The notes: generated by a model from the letters alone, not told the origin. A stretch of 64,000 nucleotides of DNA from Bacilli bacterium (GCA_017435485.1 JAFSEY010000004.1:124001-188000), one strand, 5' to 3'. Positions 11,351-20,951 are shown, counted from the stretch's first letter. Numbers and translations are program-made.

Positions 11351-12221
11351 TATTCTATCTAATGGGATTAAAAGATTTAAAGAATTTTTGAGTAATGTTT
11401 TAATTGTCTTAAAAAGGCCAGAACTTAAGGTTTTACCTGGACAACTGGCTTTTTTCTTCGTTTTATCCATTGTTCCTACAGTAACTTTACTTGGATATTT
11501 TACTTCTTATTTAAATATTTCTAGTGATTTTGTTTTTAATTTTATTTCAAAGGCTTTAAATAGTGATATTGCATCACTTGTGTGTAATACAATTACAAAT
11601 CCTGATGTTGGACTTCGCTTTTATTTTTCGATATTAATAGCTTACTATTTTGCTTCAAATGGTGCTGCTTCAATGATAGTAACTTCTAATGCTATTTATG
11701 GAATTAAAGATAGCAGTTTTCTTAAAAGACGTTTAAAAGCTTTTGTTATGACTATTTTCTTAATTATTCTGTTTATTTTTATATTAGTAGTACCATTATT
11801 TGGTGAAAGAATCATTGAATTAATTAAGTATGTTAATTTAAATGCCAATATAACTGAAATAATTACTGCTATCTTTAATTTTATTAAAGGTCCAATTTCC
11901 TGGATAATAATATTTATTTTTATAAAGTTATTATTTACGTTAGCTCCAGATCGTAAATTACCAAGTAAAAATGTTAATTATGGAGCAATATTTACTTCAG
12001 TTATGTGGATAATTGTGACAAGTATATATTCATTTTATATTAATCACTTTGCCGCATACGATGTTTTTTATGGCAGTTTAGCTAACATTGTAATTTTAAT
12101 GGTTTGGTTTTATTTATTATCGTATATTTTTACAATTGGAATTGCTTTAAACTATCGTGAAGAAGTAGTTCAATTGGAAAAAACAGGGCAAATAAATTTG
12201 CTTAATCAGGACATATTATAA
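11325..12221 (+). CDS. YihY/virulence factor BrkB family membrane protein
   Basis: A 298-residue protein with about six transmembrane helices. It shows the family hallmarks: an N-terminal amphipathic stretch leading into LPGQLAFFFVLSIVPTVTLL, a central SNGAASMIVTSNAIYG segment and a C-terminal GSLANIVILMVWFYLLSYI pair of helices. The family was once called RNase BN in error; its transport or membrane role is not settled. AAGAAGG site within the preceding gene, with a 26-nt overlap, so it is translationally linked to the GGDEF-like protein. Confidence 0.88.
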   Translation: MKLTEKQNNILSNGIKRFKEFLSNVLIVLKRPELKVLPGQLAFFFVLSIVPTVTLLGYFTSYLNISSDFVFNFISKALNSDIASLVCNTITNPDVGLRFYFSILIAYYFASNGAASMIVTSNAIYGIKDSSFLKRRLKAFVMTIFLIILFIFILVVPLFGERIIELIKYVNLNANITEIITAIFNFIKGPISWIIIFIFIKLLFTLAPDRKLPSKNVNYGAIFTSVMWIIVTSIYSFYINHFAAYDVFYGSLANIVILMVWFYLLSYIFTIGIALNYREEVVQLEKTGQINLLNQDIL

Positions 12222-12307
12222 AACGTGTACACAAGTATTACTTAGTACATCTTAGTCTTTGATATCAATCTAATATTCTTTATTAACGATATTAAAGAGT
12301 AATATTT

Positions 12308-12335
12308 AAAAAGGACGATTAAAAGTCCTTTTTTT
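12308..12335 (+). terminator. Rho-independent terminator
   Basis: AAAAAGGAC and GTCCTTTTT form a 9-bp stem with an 8-nt loop and a T run. It ends the 8833-12221 operon. The 86 bases before it (12222-12307) hold only AT-rich sequence with no gene. Confidence 0.88.
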
Positions 12336-12368
12336 ATGTAAAATTGTATTTATATGAAAATTTAAATG

Positions 12369-12377
12369 TGATATACT
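12369..12377 (+). promoter_or_regulatory. Extended -10 promoter of the LTA-synthase-like gene
   Basis: TGATATACT is an extended -10; a second TATAAT begins at 12377. No good -35 was seen. Confidence 0.5.
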
Positions 12378-12394
12378 ATAATTAGTGATGATGT

Positions 12395-14326
12395 ATGGAA
12401 AATGAAAAAAAATTACCTTTATTTTTATATAGTTTTATATCTATATTTTTTATTGAATTTGTTTTTAGAATAGTAACAATAGAAAAGTTTTTTGCTAGTT
12501 CTTTGTTATATATTTTAATTACTTCTTTTATTTTTGCGTTAGCTATTTCGTGGATAACAAAGTTTTTTAAAGAAAAAACAGCTAAAGTAATATTTTTAGT
12601 TATTTTAGGAATAATAAGCTTATGGGCTTGTGGACATTTGGTTTATAAAAATGCATTTAATGTTTATTTTTCGTTATCAATGTTAAAGTTAGCAGATCAA
12701 GTAATGACTTTTTGGAAAACAACTTTATTAATGATTTTAAAAAACTTTATTTATATAATTATTTTATTTATTCCTTTTAGTGTTACTTTCTTTGTGGCTA
12801 AGAAAATTAATTTTAGTAAATCTTCTTTAAAGAAACAAGGAATTGGAATAGTTTTAATTATATTAGTAATTCTAGGATTTAAAGGAAGTTTATTAATTAA
12901 TAAAGATAAAACTTATTCAGCATATGAAATATATAATAAAGTCAATGATATTTCTTTAAGCATTGAAAAATTTGGCGTTTATACCGCAACTTATCTAGAT
13001 GTGAAAAAAACTATTACTGGGTTTGAAGAAGAAGTAACTTTTATTAAACAAGAAGAAATAGAAAAAGAAACACCAATTGTATATGACTATAATATTAATA
13101 AATCAATAGATTTTAATACATTAATTAATAATGAGAGTAATAAAAGTATTAAAGAAATGCATGAATATTTTAATAGTGATTCAGGAACAAAACAGAATGA
13201 ATATACTGGTTTGTTTAAAGATAAAAATTTAATTTTGTTTATGGCAGAAAGTTATAATGAAATAGCTGTTAGTGAAGAATTGACTCCAACTTTATATAAA
13301 CTTATTAATTCATCATTTACTTTTGAAAATTTCTATACACCAGTAAATAATAGTACTATTGGAGGAGAATTCCAAGAGTTAACTGGGTTATTTGCTAACA
13401 ATAGTATTTTAAGAACTTGGCGTAATGCCAAAAATAGTTTTCCTTATGGAGTAGGAAAAGTATTTAATGATTTAGAGTATAGTACTTATGCTTATCATAA
13501 TCATTCTTATACTTTCCAAGATCGTTATAAATATTTAGAAGCTATAGGATTTAAAAATTTCTTAGCATGTCGTAATGGTTTAGAAAAGAAAGTTAATTGT
13601 AAGTTATGGCCAGAAAGTGATGTTGAATTAATCAATGCTACTGTTGATGATTATATTAATGAAGAAAAATTTATGGTTTATTATGCAACAGTTAGTGGGC
13701 ATGGAAGTTATACTTGGGGAAATGCCATGAGTAAAAAGCATAAAAGTGAAGTAGATCATTTACCGTATAGTGAACCAGTAAAAGCTTATATTGCAGCGCA
13801 AATGGAACTTGATGATGCTTTAGAAGTATTAATTAGTAAATTAGAGCAAGCTGGAAAGTTAGACGATACTGTTATTGCTTTAGTAGGAGATCATTATCCA
13901 TATATGTTAACTTTAGATGAGGTTAATGAAGCAGCTTCTTATAAAAAAGATGGAGTAATTGAAATAAATAGAAGTAATTTTATTTTATATAATAGTGCTA
14001 CAGAAAATGTTAAAGTAAGTAAAGTTGGTAGTCAAATTGATGTGTTACCAACAATTTATAATATTTTTGGAATAAATTATGATTCTAGATTAATAATAGG
14101 AAAAGATATATTAAGTACGGAACCAGGATTAGCAATATTTAATAATCGTTCTTGGGTAAGTGATTATGGAAAATACTACGCGAATACGAAGAAGTTCGTT
14201 GCTAATGAAGGAGTAGATGTACCAGAAAATTATGTTGATAATATGAATAAAATCGTTGCTAATAAAATTAATATGAGCAAATATATTATCGAAAAAGACT
14301 ATTATAAGAAAGTGTTTGGTAACTAA
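12395..14326 (+). CDS. LtaS-type phosphoglycerol transferase / membrane sulfatase family
   Basis: A 643-residue membrane enzyme. Five N-terminal transmembrane helices (to about residue 175) are followed by an extracellular alkaline-phosphatase-fold domain. The expected nucleophile is T321 in NNSTIGGEF, and metal ligands are suggested by E288 (FMAESYNE), SGHGSYTW and D499-H500 in GDHYP. LtaS homologues polymerise glycerol phosphate from phosphatidylglycerol on the outer membrane face to make lipoteichoic acid; a phosphoglycerol or phosphoethanolamine transferase for another polymer is possible. The ribosome site is weak. The next gene, asnB, starts one base after the stop. Confidence 0.85.
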   Translation: MENEKKLPLFLYSFISIFFIEFVFRIVTIEKFFASSLLYILITSFIFALAISWITKFFKEKTAKVIFLVILGIISLWACGHLVYKNAFNVYFSLSMLKLADQVMTFWKTTLLMILKNFIYIIILFIPFSVTFFVAKKINFSKSSLKKQGIGIVLIILVILGFKGSLLINKDKTYSAYEIYNKVNDISLSIEKFGVYTATYLDVKKTITGFEEEVTFIKQEEIEKETPIVYDYNINKSIDFNTLINNESNKSIKEMHEYFNSDSGTKQNEYTGLFKDKNLILFMAESYNEIAVSEELTPTLYKLINSSFTFENFYTPVNNSTIGGEFQELTGLFANNSILRTWRNAKNSFPYGVGKVFNDLEYSTYAYHNHSYTFQDRYKYLEAIGFKNFLACRNGLEKKVNCKLWPESDVELINATVDDYINEEKFMVYYATVSGHGSYTWGNAMSKKHKSEVDHLPYSEPVKAYIAAQMELDDALEVLISKLEQAGKLDDTVIALVGDHYPYMLTLDEVNEAASYKKDGVIEINRSNFILYNSATENVKVSKVGSQIDVLPTIYNIFGINYDSRLIIGKDILSTEPGLAIFNNRSWVSDYGKYYANTKKFVANEGVDVPENYVDNMNKIVANKINMSKYIIEKDYYKKVFGN

Positions 14327-14327
14327 T

Positions 14328-16151
14328 ATGTGTGGAATAACAGGTTTTGTAAGTAAAGAAAAAAATAAAAAAAGTATTATCAAGAAAATGAGTCAAAGAA
14401 TATCACATCGTGGACCTGATAGTGAAGGTTTTTATATCGATGATGTGATAGCTTTGGCTCATCGTCGTTTATCAATTATTGATCTAGAGGGTGGATTACA
14501 ACCGTTATATAATGAAGATAAGTCAGTAGCAGTTATCTTCAACGGCGAAATATATAATTATGTTGAATTAAAAGCTGAATTAAAAAAATTAAAACATAAA
14601 TTTGCTACTTCTTCTGATACGGAAGTGTTAGTACATGGATATGAAGAATGGGGAAGTAAACTCCCCGGTAAATTAAGAGGAATGTTTGCATTTGCTATTT
14701 ATGATATAAATAAAAAAACTTTATTTTTAGCAAGGGATAATTTTGGAATTAAACCGTTATATTATGGAATGTTTAATGATACTTTTATGTTTGGTTCAGA
14801 AATTAAAAGTTTTTTAGAACATCCTGAATTTAAAAAAGAATTAAATGAAGAATTAATCGGCCCGTATTTATCTTTTAGTTTTACTCCTACAAATGAAACA
14901 TTCTTTAAAGGGGTATTTCGTTTAGAACCGGGCTGTAGTTTGACTTATAAAAATAATAAAATTGATATTAAAAGATTTTTTAAATTATCATTTAAAGAAA
15001 ATGATCAATCTTATGATAAAGCAGTGGAAGAAATTGCCAAGACAATGCAAGATTCAGTTAATCATCATATGCTTTCTGATGTAGAAGTTGGTTCATTTTT
15101 ATCAAGTGGAATTGATTCATCTTATTTAGTAAGTTTAGCTAAACCTGATAAAACTTATACGGTTGGTTATGATATTGAAAGATATAATGAAATAGATTAT
15201 GCCAAAGACTTAGCTAAAAAATTAAATATAAAAAATACAAGCAAAAAGATTACTAAAGAAGAATATATGAAGATTATTCCTAAGATTATGTATCATATGG
15301 ATGAACCAACATCTGATCCAGCTGCTGTTGCATTATATTTTGTGGCTAAATTAGCAAGTAAAGATGTTAAAGTGGTTTTATCTGGGGAGGGTGCAGATGA
15401 ATTCTTTGGAGGATATAACACTTATAGAGAAGAAATAGATTATAAATTTTATAATAAAATTCCATTTTTTATTCGTAATATAATTTCTAAAATATGTAGT
15501 TTACTTCCTGAAGTTAGAGGAATTAATTTCTTAGTTAGAAGAGGTCAAAAACTAGAAGATAGTTATATTGGAGTTAATAAAGTATTTAGTGAAAAAGAAT
15601 GTGCAAAGGTACTAAAAGAAAAACCAACTTTAAAAAATAAAGATGTAACTAAACCGGTTTATGATGAGTTTAAAGATGTCAGTAATATTATTAAAATGCA
15701 AGCTATTGATATTAATTATTGGTTAATAAAAGATATTTTACAAAAAGCTGATAAGATGACGATGGCTAATTCCTTAGAAGGTAGAGTTCCTTTTATTGAT
15801 AAAGAAGTATTCAAAGTTGCCTCATCATTACCAATTGATTACAAAGTAACGAAAGAAAATACCAAGGTAGCATTACGAGATGCAGCTAAACAAGTTATTC
15901 CTAATGAATCGTATAAAAAGAAAAAATTAGGCTTTCCGGTACCAATTAGAAATTGGATGAGAGAAGAAGATGTATACGAAGAAATTAAAAATACATTCCA
16001 AACAGATTATGCTGCGAAATACTTTAATCAAGAATATATTATTAATTTATTAGATGAACATAAATATGAACAAAAAGATAATTACCGCAAAGTATGGACT
16101 ATTTATGTGTTCTTAAAATGGTATGAAGTATTTTTTGTGAGTGAGAATTAA
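14328..16151 (+). CDS. asnB: Asparagine synthetase (glutamine-hydrolysing)
   Basis: A complete 607-residue AsnB. The ATG at 14328 is required because maturation exposes Cys2 (MCGITGF), the glutaminase nucleophile. N-terminal Ntn domain: RGPDSEG, VIFNGEIYNYVEL, SSDTEVLVHGYEEWG. Synthetase domain: SSGIDSS, VVLSGEGADEFFGGY, KLGFPVPIRNWM. It lies one base after the LTA-synthase-like gene. A member of this family may also amidate wall precursors, but nothing in the sequence shows that here. It is the closest relative in the window to the partial gene at position 2. Confidence 0.95.
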   Translation: MCGITGFVSKEKNKKSIIKKMSQRISHRGPDSEGFYIDDVIALAHRRLSIIDLEGGLQPLYNEDKSVAVIFNGEIYNYVELKAELKKLKHKFATSSDTEVLVHGYEEWGSKLPGKLRGMFAFAIYDINKKTLFLARDNFGIKPLYYGMFNDTFMFGSEIKSFLEHPEFKKELNEELIGPYLSFSFTPTNETFFKGVFRLEPGCSLTYKNNKIDIKRFFKLSFKENDQSYDKAVEEIAKTMQDSVNHHMLSDVEVGSFLSSGIDSSYLVSLAKPDKTYTVGYDIERYNEIDYAKDLAKKLNIKNTSKKITKEEYMKIIPKIMYHMDEPTSDPAAVALYFVAKLASKDVKVVLSGEGADEFFGGYNTYREEIDYKFYNKIPFFIRNIISKICSLLPEVRGINFLVRRGQKLEDSYIGVNKVFSEKECAKVLKEKPTLKNKDVTKPVYDEFKDVSNIIKMQAIDINYWLIKDILQKADKMTMANSLEGRVPFIDKEVFKVASSLPIDYKVTKENTKVALRDAAKQVIPNESYKKKKLGFPVPIRNWMREEDVYEEIKNTFQTDYAAKYFNQEYIINLLDEHKYEQKDNYRKVWTIYVFLKWYEVFFVSEN

Positions 16152-16174
16152 TAATTATTGGAGGTTTTATAGTA

Positions 16175-16963
16175 ATGAGTATTCAATTATTAGTATTAAT
16201 ATTATCAATTGTTCTTCAACTTATATTTTATAAGAAAAACAATTTTAAGTTTGGAAATATAGATTTATTATTATATCAAGTTGCATTTATAGTTTATTAT
16301 CAAATAGGTCAATTTAATTATTTATATTCGGATGGATTAAATTCAGTTGCTGATATTCAAGAGACAATTTATATAACGATATTATTTAATATAATTTTTA
16401 CTTATGTTTTAAAAGCAATAAAGACTAGAAGTTATGTTTCAGCTAATAAAATAGGTTTATATTTTTGGGTGATGATAATTGATTTCGTTTGTTTGGGCTT
16501 TTTTTCTAGAGGTTTCGATTTAATCGTTGTTCATATAATCTTTTCGTTTGTATTTTTCATTTGCATGTTATTAATTAATTTTATTTTATGGCTGTTAAAA
16601 AAAATCAAAAAGATTTCTATAGACTATGATTTTGATGGAAGTTTATTTTCTAAAAAAATTAATGTAATAATAATTCTGTTTTTGTTAGTTATACCGATGC
16701 TTATAGTATGTACAGGAAAATATAATTTTAAAAAGCAAGAAACAATTCATAAAGAAAAAGCAATAAAAGTAGCCGATGCATATGTAGGAAGTAATTATGA
16801 ATTAACTTATTTTGATAAAGAATATAGATGTTTTATGTTTTGTCATTATGATGATTGGATAGGGTATGAAATGACATATGAATCAAAAATTGATAAATCA
16901 AAAATATATTTATCTATTGATAAAGAAACATTTGAAATAATAGAACATAATTATAATAAATAA
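16175..16963 (+). CDS. Multi-pass membrane protein with C-terminal PepSY-like tail
   Basis: A 262-residue protein with a GGAGG site 10 nt upstream. It has five or six hydrophobic helices. After the last one (about residue 180) the soluble tail (KEKAIKVADAYVGSNYEL, then KIYLSIDKETFEIIEH) resembles a PepSY/YpeB-like fold in which a peptide's hydration and a strand ending in an ID motif recur; this is a weak resemblance. It is unrelated to its asnB neighbour. Function unknown. Confidence 0.65.
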   Translation: MSIQLLVLILSIVLQLIFYKKNNFKFGNIDLLLYQVAFIVYYQIGQFNYLYSDGLNSVADIQETIYITILFNIIFTYVLKAIKTRSYVSANKIGLYFWVMIIDFVCLGFFSRGFDLIVVHIIFSFVFFICMLLINFILWLLKKIKKISIDYDFDGSLFSKKINVIIILFLLVIPMLIVCTGKYNFKKQETIHKEKAIKVADAYVGSNYELTYFDKEYRCFMFCHYDDWIGYEMTYESKIDKSKIYLSIDKETFEIIEHNYNK

Positions 16964-16986
16964 ACTACTTAATAGTAGTTTTTTTC
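16962..16986 (+). terminator. Rho-independent terminator
   Basis: AAACTACT and AGTAGTTT form a perfect 8-bp stem with TAAT loop, then a T run. It overlaps the preceding stop codon. Confidence 0.88.
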
Positions 16987-17020
16987 ATATTTATTAAAGC
17001 TAGTATTTTAGGGATAATTT

Positions 17021-17029
17021 TGATATAAT
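17021..17029 (+). promoter_or_regulatory. Extended -10 promoter of the ZIP gene
   Basis: TGATATAAT is an extended -10 element about 25 nt before the chosen ATG. Confidence 0.62.
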
Positions 17030-17052
17030 GTTTGGCGAGAGAAGATGATAGG

Positions 17053-17808
17053 ATGCATTTATTATTAACATTAATTGTTGGGTTGTTTTTCTTAGTAGGA
17101 ATCTTTGTATCAAAAGTAATAAAGAAGAAAGATAGTTTATGTAACTTTTCTGTTGGTTTAGCTTTAATTGTTTTATTAGGAGTAATTATTTTTGATTTAA
17201 TTCCTGAGTTAAAAGAAATATATAATATTAATAAAATATTTACTTGGCATAATCTTATTTTGTTAGTTGTGATTTTATTGGGGATAGTTATCTTAAAACT
17301 ATTTGATTATTTTATACCAGATCATCATCATGATCATCATGATAATGAGAAAAATAAGTTAGAACATAATAATCATTTATATCATATTGGTTTTGTAACA
17401 TTAATAGCTATTTTAATTCATAATGTTATTGAAGGTATGGCTATTTATTTAGTTAGTTTACAAGATTTAAAAACTGGTATTATTATGGCACTTGGTGTGA
17501 GTCTTCATAATATTCCTTTAGGAATTGAAATTAGTGCCACAATGTTAGAAGAAAAGAAAAATAAAAAAAATATTATTTTACTGGGATTGTTAACATTATC
17601 ATCATTAATTGGTGGTCTAATAGTAATTTTATTCGGAGAAATACAAGAAATTTATCTAGGATATATTATTGCATTATCTCTAGGAATGAGTCTTTATTTG
17701 GCTCTATTTGAATTATTACCAGAGATGATTACTCATTTGAAAAAGAAATCAACTATGATGGGAATTTTAACAGGAATAATTATTGTAATAATATCTTTGT
17801 TTTTATAG
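17053..17808 (+). CDS. ZIP family divalent metal (zinc) transporter
   Basis: A 251-residue membrane protein with about eight helices. The ATG at 17053 is chosen because the in-frame TTG at 17032 would coincide with the transcription start of the promoter at 17021. A cytoplasmic histidine-rich loop (HHHDHHDNE, then HNNH) precedes the metal-site helices AILIHNVIEGMAIYL and ALGVSLHNIPLGIEIS, which carry the HNxxEG and HNIPLG motifs typical of ZIP proteins. It moves zinc or a similar metal into the cytoplasm. Confidence 0.9.
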   Translation: MHLLLTLIVGLFFLVGIFVSKVIKKKDSLCNFSVGLALIVLLGVIIFDLIPELKEIYNINKIFTWHNLILLVVILLGIVILKLFDYFIPDHHHDHHDNEKNKLEHNNHLYHIGFVTLIAILIHNVIEGMAIYLVSLQDLKTGIIMALGVSLHNIPLGIEISATMLEEKKNKKNIILLGLLTLSSLIGGLIVILFGEIQEIYLGYIIALSLGMSLYLALFELLPEMITHLKKKSTMMGILTGIIIVIISLFL

Positions 17809-17820
17809 GAAGTGATTTAG

Positions 17821-18762
17821 ATGAAAAAAGTTTTAGTAACGGGAGCTGCTGGAGCAATTGGTTCGTTAGTAATTAAGTATTTACTAAGTGAAGGTAAATA
17901 TGAAATAACAGGAGTTGATTTACCTAATAGTAATTCAACAAAAAGACTACGAAGATATAATCGTCGTATTAATGTCTTATATGCAGATTTAACTGATCCG
18001 ATTATTGTGGATGCTTTAGTTAAAGATCATGATTATATTATTCATTTAGCGGGTGTAATGCCGCCATTTGCAGACTTAAAAGAAGATTTAGGTGAATTAA
18101 TCGATTATAAAGTAACAGAAAATTTAGTAAGAGCAATTGATTTTTATAATCCAAGTTGTACACTTTTATATGCATCAAGTACAGTTATTTATGGTAAAAC
18201 TAAATCAGGAAAAGTTACTGCTAAAACCAAAATAAACGTTAGCGAAGAAGATTACTATGCTAAATGGAAGAAAGAAGTTGAAAAACTAATTAAGAAAAAG
18301 ATTAAAAATTATATTATTTTTAGACTTCCTCTTGTGTTAACTGATCCAAGATTACCAGGTTTTGTTTATAATGGTATAAAAAATGAATTGATTGAAGTGG
18401 TTTCTGATCAGGATGCTGCTTATGCTTTTGTTAAAGCTTTAGATAAAATTAAAACTTTAAATAAAAACACATATAATGTTGGTGGTGGTGAGAACTGTCA
18501 AATATTATATAGTGAGTTATTAACAAACATTTTAAAATATTATGGATTTAGTTTTAAATATTTAGTAGGAAGATTACTTCTTAATAAAAATTATTATGGA
18601 TATGTATACGAAGATAGTGATGAATTAGAAAACATTTTAAGTTTTAGAAATGATTCAGTTGCTTCTTTTATGATGAGATTAAAAAGAAGAACTAATACTA
18701 AAAGAGTTGTAGCTAGATTTGTAGGTAATTTAATTGTTAAATTTAAAGGAAATAGAAAATGA
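17821..18762 (+). CDS. NAD(P)-dependent epimerase/dehydratase (extended SDR)
   Basis: A 313-residue Rossmann-fold protein. The nucleotide-binding TGAAGAIGS motif sits at residues 7-15. The catalytic YxxxK of extended SDRs should follow ASSTVIYG; the candidate YYAKWKKEVEK contains Y and K at the right spacing. The C-terminal 60 residues are basic. The substrate is unknown. AGGAAGTGA site; it overlaps the patatin gene by four bases (ATGA), so the two are co-translated. Confidence 0.82.
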   Translation: MKKVLVTGAAGAIGSLVIKYLLSEGKYEITGVDLPNSNSTKRLRRYNRRINVLYADLTDPIIVDALVKDHDYIIHLAGVMPPFADLKEDLGELIDYKVTENLVRAIDFYNPSCTLLYASSTVIYGKTKSGKVTAKTKINVSEEDYYAKWKKEVEKLIKKKIKNYIIFRLPLVLTDPRLPGFVYNGIKNELIEVVSDQDAAYAFVKALDKIKTLNKNTYNVGGGENCQILYSELLTNILKYYGFSFKYLVGRLLLNKNYYGYVYEDSDELENILSFRNDSVASFMMRLKRRTNTKRVVARFVGNLIVKFKGNRK

Positions 18763-19784
18763 TTGGTATTGCGTTTGAAGGTGGAGGAACGAGAGGTTCT
18801 TATCAAATTGGTTCTTATCTAGCATTTTTAGATTGTCATATAAAACCAAATGGTGTTTGTGGAACATCTATTGGATCATTTAATGCTGCAATGATTGCGG
18901 CTGGTCAAGAAAAAGAATTATTAAAGTTTTGGGAAGAGATAGATGTTTCTGAATTATTAGATTTACAACATTTGAAAAAAATTAAATTAGGAAATGTTAG
19001 TAAAGCTGTATCAAGCGTATTTGGGATTTTAAAAAATAAAGGTATTGATACAACTAAATTATGTAATGCCGTTGATAAAGTTTTAGATCGTGATAAATTA
19101 TATAATAGTAAAATGGATTATGGTCTAGTAACTGTTCAGTTAAATACTTTAAAACCAGTTTATAAATATAAAGAAGATATTCCCAAAAGTAAAATTATTG
19201 ATTATATCTTAGCTAGTTGTTATTTACCAGTTTTTAAAATGGAAAAAATAATTGATGAAAATTATTATCTTGATGGTGGTTTTTATGATAATAGTCCTGT
19301 TGATTTATTAGTTAAGAAAAAATACAAAAAAATATATGTAGTAAGATTAAATGGTATTGGAGTAAAAAGAAAAAGACCTAAAGGGGTAGAGATAATTGAT
19401 ATAAAGCCATCTCGATCATTAGGTGGAACAATCACTTTAAAACAAGAAAAGATTAGAGAAAATATTAAATTAGGTTATTTTGATACTTTAAAAGTATTAA
19501 AAAATTATGATGGCAAGAAATTCTTGTTTAAAGTAAGACCGGATTGGTATTATAATATGTTAATAAAAAAAGTAGATGAAAAATTATTAAAACGTGTTAG
19601 TAAATTCTGGGAGACGGATAGTGCTAAAGAAATGATTTTAAAATCTTTAGAATTTATTATGCGTGAAGAAAAAATCAGTTATTTTAATGTTTATAGTCCT
19701 TATGGACTAGTCAAATTAGTAAAAAAGGCTTATAATAAGAAATATTTTATATATAAGTTTATAAAAAGTTTAAAATTTATTTAG
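18759..19784 (+). CDS. Patatin-like phospholipase
   Basis: A 341-residue lipid acyl hydrolase of the bacterial patatin family. Oxyanion-hole motif GGGTRG (residues 8-13), nucleophile elbow GTSIG with S37, and dyad partner D172 in DGGFYDNSP are all present. No signal peptide, so it acts in the cytoplasm or at the inner membrane face. AAAGGAAA site; ATG overlaps the SDR stop. Confidence 0.92.
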   Translation: MIGIAFEGGGTRGSYQIGSYLAFLDCHIKPNGVCGTSIGSFNAAMIAAGQEKELLKFWEEIDVSELLDLQHLKKIKLGNVSKAVSSVFGILKNKGIDTTKLCNAVDKVLDRDKLYNSKMDYGLVTVQLNTLKPVYKYKEDIPKSKIIDYILASCYLPVFKMEKIIDENYYLDGGFYDNSPVDLLVKKKYKKIYVVRLNGIGVKRKRPKGVEIIDIKPSRSLGGTITLKQEKIRENIKLGYFDTLKVLKNYDGKKFLFKVRPDWYYNMLIKKVDEKLLKRVSKFWETDSAKEMILKSLEFIMREEKISYFNVYSPYGLVKLVKKAYNKKYFIYKFIKSLKFI

Positions 19785-19796
19785 GAGGAATTACCC

Positions 19797-20513
19797 ATGG
19801 GAAGAGCTTATGAAGTAAGAAAAGCGAGTATTCAAAAAACAGGAGCAGCAAAAGCTAAATTATATTCTACTTTTGCTAAAGAAATTTATTTAGCGGCTAA
19901 AAAAGGTGTTCCAGAAATTGAATCAAATATTAGTTTAAAAAGATTAGTAGAAAAAGCGAAGAAACAACAAGTTCCATCTGATATTATTAATAGAGCAATT
20001 GATAAAGCCAAAGGAGCTGGACAAGACGAATATACAAAAGTTGTTTATGAAGGATTTGGTCCAGGTGCTTCAACTTTAATTATTGAAACTTTAACTGATA
20101 ATGTTAATCGTACAGTTGGTTTTGTAAGAGCAGCTTTTAATAAAGTGCATAAAAGTTTAGGAGTATCTAATTCTGTTAGTTATAATTATGATTATCTAGG
20201 AGTAGTTAGTTTTGCATATGCTAATGAGGAAGAAATTTTTAATGCAGTTTTAGAAGCAGGTATTGAACCAGTTGATTTTGAAAGTGAAGATGGGGAAATA
20301 ACAATTAGTGTTAGACCAACTGATCATAATAAAATTAAAGATGCTATTGAAACTATTATTCCTAATGTTGATTATACCTTTGATGAAGTTGGGATGTTTG
20401 CTAAAGAAAAAATCACTTTAGAAGGTGATGATTTAGAAATCTTTAATCGTTTATTAGGACTTTTAGAAGATATTGAAGACGTATCAAATATTTATCATAA
20501 TGTAAATTTATAA
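19797..20513 (+). CDS. yebC: YebC/PmpR family protein (TACO1-like)
   Basis: A 238-residue YebC-family protein with a TTAGGAGG site. It matches the family throughout (ISLKRLVEKAKKQQVPSDII, then YEGFGPGASTLIIETLTDN). The N-terminus reads GRAYEVRKAS rather than the common GHSKWxxIxxRK. The family was long annotated as transcription regulators, and recent work links it to relief of ribosome stalling at proline runs. It ends in a terminator that overlaps the stop. Confidence 0.93.
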   Translation: MGRAYEVRKASIQKTGAAKAKLYSTFAKEIYLAAKKGVPEIESNISLKRLVEKAKKQQVPSDIINRAIDKAKGAGQDEYTKVVYEGFGPGASTLIIETLTDNVNRTVGFVRAAFNKVHKSLGVSNSVSYNYDYLGVVSFAYANEEEIFNAVLEAGIEPVDFESEDGEITISVRPTDHNKIKDAIETIIPNVDYTFDEVGMFAKEKITLEGDDLEIFNRLLGLLEDIEDVSNIYHNVNL

Positions 20514-20533
20514 CACCTAATGGTGTTTTTTTG
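20512..20533 (+). terminator. Rho-independent terminator
   Basis: AACACC-TAAT-GGTGTT stem followed by seven T, overlapping the yebC stop. The next 130 bases (20534-20663) hold only AT-rich sequence, including an AGGAGG without a following ORF. Confidence 0.85.
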
Positions 20534-20663
20534 TAGGAGGAATAGAAAGACTTTTGATGATTGTATTTTAACAGATTTTTTTAATTATATTGTTGCAAGA
20601 TATGATAAGTAGATATTTATAATAAACCTAATAGTATTTTGGGAAAAATAAACTAAACCCCTC

Positions 20664-20692
20664 TTGTTTAGAGAACAAATGTTTAATATAAT
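20664..20692 (+). promoter_or_regulatory. Promoter of small-peptide locus A
   Basis: TTGTTT at 20664-20669, a 17-nt spacer and TATAAT at 20687-20692. The predicted start near 20699 gives a leader of about 59 nt carrying AGTTGGGTG (20713-20721), shared with locus B, and CTCC at 20722-20725, which can pair with the GGAG of the ribosome site at 20745-20748. Confidence 0.78.
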
Positions 20693-20757
20693 TTCTTTAG
20701 GAACATTTAATAAGTTGGGTGCTCCCTTCATTCTGTAAAAGTTTGGAGGTGATGCAT

Positions 20758-20841
20758 ATGAGTAAGAAAGATTTATTAATCTTTTCATTAATCATACTTA
20801 TCTTCCTATTAGTATTATTGCTATTTATAGTTTTGATATGA
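20758..20841 (+). CDS. Small hydrophobic peptide A (27 aa), putative type I toxin
   Basis: An ORF too short for routine calling: ATG with GGAGGT 8 nt upstream and TGA at 20839. The peptide begins MSKKDLLIF and is then almost entirely L, I, V and F, a single membrane-spanning helix with a positive N-terminus. Its promoter, leader, strong ribosome site and an overlapping minus-strand RNA copy the arrangement of locus B at 28488, although the two peptides share little beyond composition. Known type I toxins (TxpA, Ibs, Fst) are peptides of this kind, but I see no family signature. The ORF and architecture are seen directly; toxicity is inferred. Confidence 0.72.
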   Translation: MSKKDLLIFSLIILIFLLVLLLFIVLI

Positions 20842-20951
20842 AAAGAAAATCACCTAACTAGCTAAAGTTAGGTGAAAACCAAATTTTTATGGTAACACTC
20901 AACATGCGAAATTAAGTGTTCCATTTTTATTTTATGAAGATTTCTTCATCT
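20840..20951 (-). ncRNA. Antisense RNA A (putative antitoxin), about 110 nt
   Basis: Predicted minus-strand RNA from about 20951 to 20840, overlapping the 3' UTR of peptide A mRNA. Elements read 5' to 3' on the minus strand: a hairpin with arms ATGAAG and CTTCAT; a second with AACACTTA and TGAGTGTT; and a terminator with a 10-bp stem (arms at 20850-20859 and 20866-20875) followed by ATTTTCTTTT. The second hairpin, read on the plus strand and followed by ATTTTTATTTT, may also terminate the peptide mRNA. Locus B keeps the same order. Confidence 0.68.

Noticed and set aside
17032-17052. TTG start seven codons upstream for the ZIP gene
   Set aside because: It would coincide with the predicted transcription start, leaving no ribosome site.
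20585-20788. 67-codon minus-strand ORF over small-peptide locus A
   Set aside because: It runs antisense through the promoter and leader of the peptide gene, has no ribosome site and a composition unlike neighbours.
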